A stretch of 46,775 nucleotides of DNA from Chloroflexus sp. Its GTDB lineage: Bacteria > Chloroflexota > Anaerolineae > Anaerolineales > Villigracilaceae. The stretch covers positions 1 to 46,775 of the forward strand of contig DYHT01000012.1 of assembly GCA_020723995.1 (NCBI GenBank). Reading direction: 5' to 3'. The notes beneath the pieces are model-generated. The model made no database searches, was not told the DNA's origin, and saw only the letters and a program-made list of their open reading frames with translations. The translations under genes were made by a program, and so were the position numbers. How positions within the stretch are numbered: the stretch's first letter is position 1; the number at the start of each line of letters is the position of its first letter. This document shows, piece by piece, positions 40,353 to 46,775 of the stretch.

Positions 40353-42230
40353 CTAACGTTGACACAAACCTTTCTCCTTCGCCAAAGACTGCGGGTTTTC
40401 CGTACCCGGGCCATATTCGCAGATCGCCTGCCAGGCTTTGTAGTGGGTGGCGAAGGTGTCACTGTATAAGACTTGACCACCTCGCCAAACGGTGCGCGTC
40501 ACGGTGACATTGGCGCCATCCGCCGACCAGTCCACCTGTTTGATTTCACCCGGCTCGAAGTCGGAATTTTCCTGGAAGAGCGGTTCGGGCGCCGGGACCT
40601 CGTCGCGCGGGCCGCTGGTATTCCATGTGACGCTGCGGCCGTCACTGGTCGAGTAGAATTTCCAGGTGATCCGGCGCGCGGCGACGTTGACGTAAGTCTC
40701 CATCAGCAGCCAATAGGGTGTATCGTTGGTGAATCTAAAATCAACCAGCGGGACAAAGACGGTCGCGTCCAGTCCGGCCAGATTGGGATTATAGCCATTG
40801 GCGATCTGCTCATAATAGGAGACCCGGTAGGCGTGGGCATGGCGCTCGACGATCGGATAGCCGCCAAAAAAGGCGGTGCGGAACAGAGTAGTGCTGACTT
40901 GGCAAACGCCTCCACCCACGCCCTTGATCGTGCGCCCATTCGAAATGATCCAAGCTTCCTGGAAGCCGTTTTCCAGGCTGATATCGCCCAGGGCATCCGC
41001 CATTGAAAACGTCTCGCCGGGCGCGACCATCAGCCCGTGGAAACGAGCGGAGGCGGCCTGGATGTTTTGGATACGCTCGGCGCTGGAGCCGCGGAAATAG
41101 GTGGCTTGTTCGCTAACCAGGCCGGTGATGCCCAGGGAGGCGGCGGTGGCATCGTTCCCCACCGCCGGCGGAGTATAGGTCAGCGTCAATGGGATGTTAT
41201 GCTCACCTTGCAATGTTTTCTGCTGAATGGCGGCGAGGCTGCCGGCCACATCCAGCGTACGGCCGATAACCGCAGACTGGTCCAAATCCAACTGCCGCGT
41301 TTCATCGTTGAAGATGAAACGGGCATTTTCGGGATCCCGATCCAGGCTGGCAGCCAGTCTTTCCAAGAACGGCTGCAAGGCGGTGGCGTTCAGCGAAATC
41401 TGGTACTGCTCGCCACTGCCGGACGGCACGCGCTCGACGAGCAGCATGTCCGCCAGGGTCTGGACATCCACCACCCACGGGCCGGGGTCGCCAGCCTGCA
41501 TATCGGGGAGGCTGAGGGTCAGCGGCGCACTGAGCATCTGGCGGGCAATCGCAGCCGGGGCGCTGGCATCCAGGATTTGCGGGGCTTGCGCTTCGATGAC
41601 TAGCGGCACCTCGCCATCCTGGAAGGATTGCAACTGCGCCAATAAGTTGACCATGGTGGCGTCCACGTTGAGCAAACGGCCAACCTGGCCGGGCGTGTCG
41701 TCCACCTGTGTCCCCTGGATCGTCAGGCTGGCCTCGACCACCGGCGTGTCAATCTGGGCGGCGATGGCCTGCAGATAGCTGTAGGCTACGCGTCCGTCGA
41801 ACAGGATGACCGGCGGGAGGTTCACGATCCCCTGCCAGGCGTCCACCTGAGCCGCAAAGCTGCCAAACAACCCGCTGCCGCGTCCAACCCGATATGCGGC
41901 CTGGAGGCTGTCGCCCACGTCGAATACCATGCCGAGTTGAGCCGGGGTTGCCAGCCAGGCTTGATCGCTATCGCGGAAGAGTATGCGGCCGGCGTAAGGA
42001 TAGGTCAGAGTTTGGTTGAGTTTCAAGGCAGCCGCTTCGGGCGTGAGGCCGGATATATCCACTCCGGCGACAGAGACGCCTGGCAGGATGCGCCCGGAGT
42101 ACCATAACTGGTAAGCACCGGTGACCGCGCCGATGGTCAGGAGGAACAAGAGCAAGCCGCCCAGCAGGGCAGCCAGTATCTGGGGGATAGGATTTATGCG
42201 CCGGGGAAGTGGATAGGAGGTTGAAGTCAT
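40353..42230 (-). CDS. VanW-family exported protein
   Basis: A 625-residue protein with one N-terminal membrane segment (ILAALLGGLLLFLLTIGAV), two YoaR/PG_binding_4-like repeats (GVSVAGVDISGLTPEAAALK, VVEASLTIQGTQV, and again near GRTLDVAGSLAAIQQK), and a C-terminal VanW domain: FSMADALGDISLENGF, GGVCQVSTTLFRTAFFGGYP and EQIANGYNPNLAGLDATVFV. The family is tied to peptidoglycan metabolism, but its reaction is not settled. It is the first gene of the run that ends with the LCP protein. Confidence 0.9.
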   Translation of the reverse strand: MTSTSYPLPRRINPIPQILAALLGGLLLFLLTIGAVTGAYQLWYSGRILPGVSVAGVDISGLTPEAAALKLNQTLTYPYAGRILFRDSDQAWLATPAQLGMVFDVGDSLQAAYRVGRGSGLFGSFAAQVDAWQGIVNLPPVILFDGRVAYSYLQAIAAQIDTPVVEASLTIQGTQVDDTPGQVGRLLNVDATMVNLLAQLQSFQDGEVPLVIEAQAPQILDASAPAAIARQMLSAPLTLSLPDMQAGDPGPWVVDVQTLADMLLVERVPSGSGEQYQISLNATALQPFLERLAASLDRDPENARFIFNDETRQLDLDQSAVIGRTLDVAGSLAAIQQKTLQGEHNIPLTLTYTPPAVGNDATAASLGITGLVSEQATYFRGSSAERIQNIQAASARFHGLMVAPGETFSMADALGDISLENGFQEAWIISNGRTIKGVGGGVCQVSTTLFRTAFFGGYPIVERHAHAYRVSYYEQIANGYNPNLAGLDATVFVPLVDFRFTNDTPYWLLMETYVNVAARRITWKFYSTSDGRSVTWNTSGPRDEVPAPEPLFQENSDFEPGEIKQVDWSADGANVTVTRTVWRGGQVLYSDTFATHYKAWQAICEYGPGTENPQSLAKEKGLCQR

Positions 42231-42291
42231 CGCAGAAGATTATACCTTGTGAATCTCTACCAAACAAATTTTCAACGTAACTGCGCAGTTC

Positions 42292-42371
42292 TGTCAACGA
42301 ATATCCAACGAATAAACGAATGACGATACAATCGCGATCAATTCGTTTATTCGTTTCGCCATTCGTTGACA
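42292..42371. repeat. 80-bp nested inverted repeat at a gene end
   Basis: TGTCAACGAAT (42292-42302) pairs with ATTCGTTGACA (42361-42371), and AACGAATAAACGAAT pairs with ATTCGTTTATTCGTT inside it, around a 19-base centre. It overlaps the last codons of the lipid-methyltransferase-like fragment. Confidence 0.85.
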
Positions 42372-42703
42372 GCATTGGTTGAGCAATTACTTTTCCGCTT
42401 CAGGTGCAGGCCGGGGATCAGCATGGGTGTGACGGCCTGATAAGCTGCATATCCCACGCCGAATACACGGCGCAGTTTGCGTTCCTCGAAGTACGCGCCG
42501 ACGAGGATGTAAGCAGTTAATCCGATGTTGGTCGCCAGCAGGTTGAGGGTCATGACCGGCGAAAGCCAGATGAAGACCAGGCCGGCGGTATACAAAGGGT
42601 GGCGGACGTAACGATAAAGGCCGCTGATAACCAATTCGGCCGGCTGCTCAACTTTTGTGGTCAACTGGCGCAAGCCGAGTAAATCCCACGCGCCGGTTTC
42701 CAT
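42347..42703 (-). CDS. Isoprenylcysteine/phospholipid methyltransferase-like protein, probably truncated
   Basis: The 118 residues match the C-terminal, catalytic half of the ICMT/PEMT membrane methyltransferase family: ISGLYRYVRHPLYTAGLVFI (RHPxY motif), two hydrophobic stretches, and AYFEERKLRRVFGVGYAAYQ. Full-length relatives have some 80 more residues with further membrane segments before this. The ATG at 42703 directly follows the HerA-like gene (12-bp gap), so the 5' part may have been deleted. The last dozen residues (NAVNEWRNE) come from the inverted repeat. Activity is doubtful. Confidence 0.6.
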   Translation of the reverse strand: METGAWDLLGLRQLTTKVEQPAELVISGLYRYVRHPLYTAGLVFIWLSPVMTLNLLATNIGLTAYILVGAYFEERKLRRVFGVGYAAYQAVTPMLIPGLHLKRKSNCSTNAVNEWRNE

Positions 42704-42715
42704 CGAGATAGTCCC

Positions 42716-45415
42716 TTACTCTTGACCGAAAGCAGGCAGCTCGATCGTCTCTGCGCCAGATTGCACCAGGTAATAGGGCATCCAGGCTACGCCAAATATA
42801 CTGACGTAAAAATCCGCTTTTTTAGGCGTGAGGGTGATCTCGGTAATGTCGTTGACGGCATCGCCCCAACGCGAATTGACTGCTTCAATCGCCTGCTGGC
42901 GGGCCTTTTCCAGGCCGGCCAGTTGCTGTTGACATTGCTGGATGACATCGAGCGACTCTTGCACATCTTCCTTGGCCTGTTCGGTCAGGCGGCGCTTGGT
43001 CAGCGAAGTGGACAGCCTGCGGCTGGAACGCCGTCCGCCAAAGACGCCGAGTAGATTCTCGGCATGGGTACCCAGTTCTTCCACTTTGCGGGCGCTTAGT
43101 TCAGCCTCGTCCATCTTCAGTTCGCGCTGCTCACGGGCAATTTTATCCTGCAACGTCTTGATCTGACGGTCAATCGTCGCCGTGACCTTGGCAGTTTCGG
43201 CATCGCGCTGCTGGCGGGCGGCCTCGGCGCAAGCCTTCATGAACTCCGCCTGGGAGACATCCGGCGTGGCATACAGGCCCAAGGCTTCGTTGGCGCGCAC
43301 GGTCAGCTTACTGGAGTGGCGAACCCAATCGGTGAAATCACGCTGCAAATTTGCCATCAGGCGGGCGTCCGAGAGGGGCGCATCCAAAGCGGTGAAACGC
43401 GACCCCAGCGCGGGAGAAGGATCCATTTTGCTGACTTCTGGTACGTGGGCCACGAAATCATCCCAGCGTACCACGCCGCGCTTATCCGGGGCGGTCACCA
43501 GCGCGGATTTTGCGGTTTCGCTATCCACGCCGTACTTGCGCTCGAGAAAACGCATCTGGGCCGCGGCGGCCAAAGCCGGACGGTAAAGCACACCGCTCAA
43601 CAGGGCTTCTTCGGGCATGGGTTGGACGGAGGCCGCCAATGCTTCTGTAAAGGACATATGGAGAGGCAGGAAATATTCGGCCATACCGGTTGGCACGGGA
43701 GGGCGGGTGAGGGAGGATTGACTGGCGATTTCCGATTGACGATTTACGATTGACGATTGACCGACGACGGACGACGGAAGTGGCACTGGCACAACTGGAA
43801 CGGAGGCAGGCGCGAGGTCCGGAGCGGGAGCGGGCGAGACCGGATGCTGGCTTGCTGCTTCGGGAACCGGCGCCACATCGGTAGAGGCGGCGCCTCGCGA
43901 AGCACCCCCTGTGGGCACGCCGCCGAATGACGGGCGTGGGAGCCCGTCCGACAGAAATTGAGCGCCGGCCAGTTTGTTTAGCGCCGGGATCTGCGTCCGG
44001 GTCAGCGGGCCGGCCAGGAAGTTCATCGTCCAGCGGGTATGGAAGAGGACCGCGCCCCCACCCCCGGCCCCTCCCCCGGCGATGGAGGGGGGCAGGTGGA
44101 CATTGTGTATGATGAAGATGCGTTTGCCCAGGCTGGAAATAAGCCTATCGTAGGCGCGGCGGTCAAGGGCCCCGGAAGCGGCGCTTTCCAGGCCATCCAG
44201 CAGGCGTTGTTTGTCCTGGTCGGTCTGGAGTTTGCCGATGAACCAGGAACCGGCGTTGGAGAGGGCTTTGTAATCCAAGTCAACCGGGTTCTGGGTGGCG
44301 AGCAGCAAGCCCAGGCCGAAAGCACGCGCCTGTTTGAGCATACGCAAAAGCGGCGGTTTGGAGGGCGGGTTGGCCGTGGGCGGCAGGTAGCCAAAAATCT
44401 CGTCCATGAAGAGCAGGGCGCGCAGGGAGGCCGTCCCGCTCTGCGTGCGCATCCAGGTTTCAACCGCCGAGAGCAGGAGCGTGACGAAGAACATGCGCTC
44501 GGAGTCGCTCAGGTGCGCCAGGTAGAAGAGGCTGTGACGGGGGCGGCCATCCGGCATGGTCAGCAGGGCGGCGATGTCCAACGACTGGCCCTGGCGCCAG
44601 ATCTCGAAGGCCGGCGCGGCGAGGATGTTATTCAACTGGAGCGCCAGACCCATGCGCTCTTTGGGTGGGAAGAAGGTATCCACCGGGAATGCGCCCAGCT
44701 TGTCGAAAGGCGGGTTTTGGCTCTGCAGGATGAGTTCAGCCAGGTCGAGGGATTGGCCTTTGCTCCAAGCATTTTCGAAGATGTTGGCGAGCAGGATGTG
44801 TTCACACGAGCGCAGCGGATCAATATCGGTCAGACCGACCAATCCAAGCAAAGCCGTGACCGTGCTGCCGATCCGTTCGCGCAGCACCTCCCGGTTGCCC
44901 TCCCACGGGCTTGTCCCGAGCGAAGCCGAGGGAATGCCAGGTGCGGACAGCGACGAAAGTACGCTGACGGGGATGCCGGCATCCGAGCCGGGTGTGTAGA
45001 TGGCGAACTGGGCGGCATTCTCGAGCGCCAGCAGTCGCTCGCGGTCGAGACCCCATTCCGCCAGGCCCTTACGCCAGGCCTGGGCAGCCTGCGCGGCGAC
45101 AGTTTCGAGGCTCTGCCCGGCGCGGCGCGCCACCTCAGGGTCAAGCCAGGGCTGGAAATCCTGGGGCGCGAGATCGGGGAAGTGGAGCAGCAGGTTGGTC
45201 AGGTCGCCCTTGGGGTCAATCATCAGGGCCGGGATGCCCTGCAGGGCGGCTTCTTCCAGCAATGCGATACACAGGCCGGTCTTGCCGGAGCCGGTCATGC
45301 CGGTGACCACGGCGTGGGTGGTAAGGTCGGCGGGGTCGTAAAGGAGCGGCTGGTTGAGGGGTTTGGCGGTGGTGGGGTTATAGAGGCGGCCGAGGTAGAA
45401 TTTGTTTTCGGGCAT
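42716..45415 (-). CDS. HerA/DUF87-like ATP-binding protein
   Basis: A 899-residue protein starts at the ATG at 45415, six bases after AGGAG. Walker A is VVTGMTGSGKTGLCIALLEE (residues 39-46 core), with PALMIDPKGDLTNLL and the Walker B LLFMDEIFGYLPP, then LLLATQNPVDLDYKAL and AGSWFIGKLQTDQDK, typical of HerA/VirB4-like hexameric ATPases. Residues about 760-850 form a coiled coil (KIAREQRELKMDEAEL...). Three insertions from dispersed repeats are seen near residues 157-170, 440-455 and 547-563. The role is unknown: DNA or protein translocation is an inference. Confidence 0.85.
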   Translation of the reverse strand: MPENKFYLGRLYNPTTAKPLNQPLLYDPADLTTHAVVTGMTGSGKTGLCIALLEEAALQGIPALMIDPKGDLTNLLLHFPDLAPQDFQPWLDPEVARRAGQSLETVAAQAAQAWRKGLAEWGLDRERLLALENAAQFAIYTPGSDAGIPVSVLSSLSAPGIPSASLGTSPWEGNREVLRERIGSTVTALLGLVGLTDIDPLRSCEHILLANIFENAWSKGQSLDLAELILQSQNPPFDKLGAFPVDTFFPPKERMGLALQLNNILAAPAFEIWRQGQSLDIAALLTMPDGRPRHSLFYLAHLSDSERMFFVTLLLSAVETWMRTQSGTASLRALLFMDEIFGYLPPTANPPSKPPLLRMLKQARAFGLGLLLATQNPVDLDYKALSNAGSWFIGKLQTDQDKQRLLDGLESAASGALDRRAYDRLISSLGKRIFIIHNVHLPPSIAGGGAGGGGAVLFHTRWTMNFLAGPLTRTQIPALNKLAGAQFLSDGLPRPSFGGVPTGGASRGAASTDVAPVPEAASQHPVSPAPAPDLAPASVPVVPVPLPSSVVGQSSIVNRQSEIASQSSLTRPPVPTGMAEYFLPLHMSFTEALAASVQPMPEEALLSGVLYRPALAAAAQMRFLERKYGVDSETAKSALVTAPDKRGVVRWDDFVAHVPEVSKMDPSPALGSRFTALDAPLSDARLMANLQRDFTDWVRHSSKLTVRANEALGLYATPDVSQAEFMKACAEAARQQRDAETAKVTATIDRQIKTLQDKIAREQRELKMDEAELSARKVEELGTHAENLLGVFGGRRSSRRLSTSLTKRRLTEQAKEDVQESLDVIQQCQQQLAGLEKARQQAIEAVNSRWGDAVNDITEITLTPKKADFYVSIFGVAWMPYYLVQSGAETIELPAFGQE
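43728..43770. repeat. CGATTTACGATTGACGATTG-type repeat inside the HerA-like gene
   Basis: Four imperfect copies of the octamer-like word CGATTGAC/CGATTTAC are translated in a Pro/Ala/Ser-rich linker (VNRQSEIASQS). The linker separates the ATPase region from the C-terminal part. Confidence 0.75.
44052..44098. repeat. CCCCCGGCCCCTCCCCC-type repeat inside the HerA-like gene
   Basis: The segment encodes a Gly-rich insert (PPSIAGGGAGGGG) between FIIHNVH and AVLFHTRW. From memory, homologues join these two conserved parts through only a few residues. It is the same type of repeat as the array in the quinone reductase homologue. Confidence 0.7.
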
Positions 45416-45508
45416 GAAAGACTCCTGCGTGGTTATCAACACAAAGGGTACAAAGTGACATAAAGGAAGAAAGAGTGGAGAGCGTTCGGTAATTCATTTC
45501 CTTATCAA

Positions 45509-46594
45509 TCATGGCTGCGCCTGGGCGTAGACTCGCTGGAACTCGGCCAGGTACTGCGCGGCTACGTCCGGGTTGAAAATGATGATCACGTTCTCGTCGT
45601 TGCGCGTCTCGGCGCTGGCGCTGAAGTTGTACGAGCCGGTGATGACGATATTCCGGTCAATGATGAAAACCTTGTGGTGCATCAGGCCGGGGTTGCCGTC
45701 CAGGCGAATGTCCAAGCCGGCCTGGCGAAAGGGGTCGTATTCGCTGCCCTGGTTGGAGTTGACCTGCCCGGCATCCATCACGCCGGCCACGGTCACGCCC
45801 GCTTCGGACTGTTCCATCACGGTTGCGCCGATGTCGTTGGAGGTGAACGAGTAGGCCATGAAGTAGATGCTTTCCTGCGCGTTCTGGATCAACGCCACCA
45901 GGCGGGCAGCGACGCCGTCATCAGGGGAGAAATAGATCTCGAGCGGGGTATCGTCTACCATCAGGTTCGGATGCGGGGTATCAGCGACCGTATCCGCGCC
46001 GAACTTGTCGGCAACGAACATCTCCTCGAATTCACGGGTGTAATTCTGGGCGACTTCGAGCGAGCGGATGCGGAGCAGGTTGTTGTCATCTTTGTATGCG
46101 CCGCCGGTGGTAAAGTTCAACGAGCCGGTCCAGACTTCCTGCCGGTCAACGACAACGAACTTATCGTGCATCAGGCCTTCGCGCCGGTCGCCCAGGATGG
46201 GGATGCCGGCGGCGATCAATTCCTGGGCCTCGTCGCTGTCCATGCTGTCGCTCTCCATGACCATGCGCACGACCACACCGCGATGCCAGACATCCAGCAG
46301 GGCGTCGCGGATGCTCCACAGGTTGAGGCTGTAGATGGCCACGTCCAGCGAGAGGCGCGCCGAGCGAATGGCTTGCGCCAGGGCCTCATCCGGCCCGCCG
46401 GCGTATTCTTTGGCCCTGGGGCTGGCCGGGTCGGTGAAGTAGATTTCCAGCCAGACCGGCGCGGTGGCGGATCCTTCTACGTGGCCCGCGGCAAAGGTGA
46501 GCGGCAGCGGGGTAGTAGTGACACTATCCAGCGGCTCACAGGCGGGCAGGGAGAGGAGGAGAACGGCGAGGAAAGCGAGGAGGCGCCTGAACAT
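45509..46594 (-). CDS. Phospholipase D-fold lipoprotein with two HKD motifs
   Basis: The start at 46594 gives a lipoprotein signal (MFRRLLAFLAVLLLSLPAC, lipobox LPAC, Cys19) and 361 residues. The two PLD active sites are HDKFVVVDRQEVWTGSLNFT and HHKVFIIDRNIVITGSYNFS, the HxKxxxxD pattern with Gly-Ser six to ten residues on. The family includes phospholipases, cardiolipin synthases and nonspecific nucleases; a lipid-anchored outer-surface enzyme suggests a nuclease or phosphodiesterase. It lies upstream of the HerA-like gene, with a 93-bp gap. Confidence 0.88.
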   Translation of the reverse strand: MFRRLLAFLAVLLLSLPACEPLDSVTTTPLPLTFAAGHVEGSATAPVWLEIYFTDPASPRAKEYAGGPDEALAQAIRSARLSLDVAIYSLNLWSIRDALLDVWHRGVVVRMVMESDSMDSDEAQELIAAGIPILGDRREGLMHDKFVVVDRQEVWTGSLNFTTGGAYKDDNNLLRIRSLEVAQNYTREFEEMFVADKFGADTVADTPHPNLMVDDTPLEIYFSPDDGVAARLVALIQNAQESIYFMAYSFTSNDIGATVMEQSEAGVTVAGVMDAGQVNSNQGSEYDPFRQAGLDIRLDGNPGLMHHKVFIIDRNIVITGSYNFSASAETRNDENVIIIFNPDVAAQYLAEFQRVYAQAQP

Positions 46595-46638
46595 GGTTCT
46601 CTTTGGAAAGGCGAGAGGTTGAAGCATTCGTGGGCCTA

Positions 46639-46659
46639 TCCAACGTCGGAGACGTTGGA
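46639..46659. repeat. Palindrome TCCAACGTC-gga-GACGTTGGA
   Basis: A perfect 9-bp inverted repeat about 45 bp upstream of the PLD lipoprotein start. It is probably another dispersed palindrome; an operator is possible. Confidence 0.6.
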
Positions 46660-46741
46660 CTCCGGTGAAGCTGAACATTTAATTATCCAGCGGGTTTTTG
46701 ACCGCCAGTCCGCCGCGCTGGAGGACGTGGGTGTAGACCTG

Positions 46742-46760
46742 CCCTGAGCCTGTCGAAGGG
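46742..46760. repeat. Palindromic repeat CCCTGAGCCTGTCGAAGGG
   Basis: A 19-bp imperfect palindrome near the right edge. Related words are found inside glnS (24637-24684) and, more distantly, in the HerA-like gene (44900-44935). Confidence 0.7.
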
Positions 46761-46775
46761 TCATGGTGGTTTTCA

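Noticed and set aside
44039-45463. Long plus-strand frame opposite the HerA-like gene
   Set aside because: It is an antisense shadow; conserved ATPase motifs on the minus strand explain its openness.
42716-46594. HerA-like ATPase plus PLD protein as a defence system
   Set aside because: HerA-nuclease defence pairs are known, but this PLD protein has a lipoprotein signal and would act outside the cell, and the genes are separated by 93 bp. No other defence gene is near.

Overview
The window looks like a chromosomal piece of an uncultured or little-studied Chloroflexota bacterium, most likely class Anaerolineae. This is inferred from protein style and gene content, not from a database search. 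The clues are an archaeal-type PEP carboxylase, a three-gene biotin-dependent acyl-CoA carboxylase, paired GlnRS and GluRS, VanW and LytR-CpsA-Psr wall proteins, Pro/Thr-rich surface proteins, lack of any outer-membrane gene, moderately high GC, and an extreme load of short dispersed repeats. No phage or conjugative module is visible.

Layout. 1-234: a 78-bp tandem repeat running off the left edge. 232-4378 (minus): FAD amine-oxidase-like protein, an EF-Tu domain-2 protein, a saccharopine-dehydrogenase-like reductase, a HicA/HicB pair, a small unknown protein and an orphan HicB. 4462-8616 (minus): biotin carrier, biotin carboxylase and carboxyltransferase (probable propionyl-CoA carboxylase), interrupted by a decayed HD-domain gene and an inverted-repeat element. 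8734-13559 (minus): a MITE-like element with an 8-bp target duplication, a membrane protein, an alcohol-dehydrogenase/quinone-reductase homologue, PEP carboxylase, acyl-CoA dehydrogenase and a small membrane protein. 13720-18475 (plus): surface protein, pth, mfd. 18489-20163: second MITE copy, a truncated ORF, an adenine methyltransferase and tRNA-Thr(CGU). 20220-22333 (minus): two-component system and a PepSY-like fragment. 22414-28718: NYN/LOTUS protein, glycosyltransferase, glnS, a dead restriction-methylase gene and gltX. 28732-36316 (minus): one morphogenesis and division cluster, transcribed mreB-mreC-mreD-PBP2-minC-minD-minE-rodA and then gltX. 36545-36649 (plus): SRP RNA with a strong promoter. 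36754-37949 (plus): two paralogous membrane proteins. 37961-42230 (minus): VanW, Trm112-like, HEAT-repeat and LCP proteins. 42347-46594 (minus): a lipid-methyltransferase-like fragment, a HerA-like ATPase and a phospholipase-D-fold lipoprotein.

How it works together. The region is mostly housekeeping: propionate/acyl-CoA metabolism with anaplerosis, rod-shape and septum placement, wall polymer attachment, translation and transcription-coupled repair. The most unusual property is that several unrelated short repeat families, normally expected between genes, sit in frame inside conserved genes (quinone reductase, mfd, glnS, herA) or supply the last codons of genes (saccharopine-dehydrogenase-like, pth, lipid methyltransferase-like, membrane protein at 8884). 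The insertions fall in linkers or loops and keep the frame. This resembles the protein-invading palindromes known from Rickettsia, but here it involves several repeat families in a different phylum. It is the best candidate for an undescribed phenomenon in the window.
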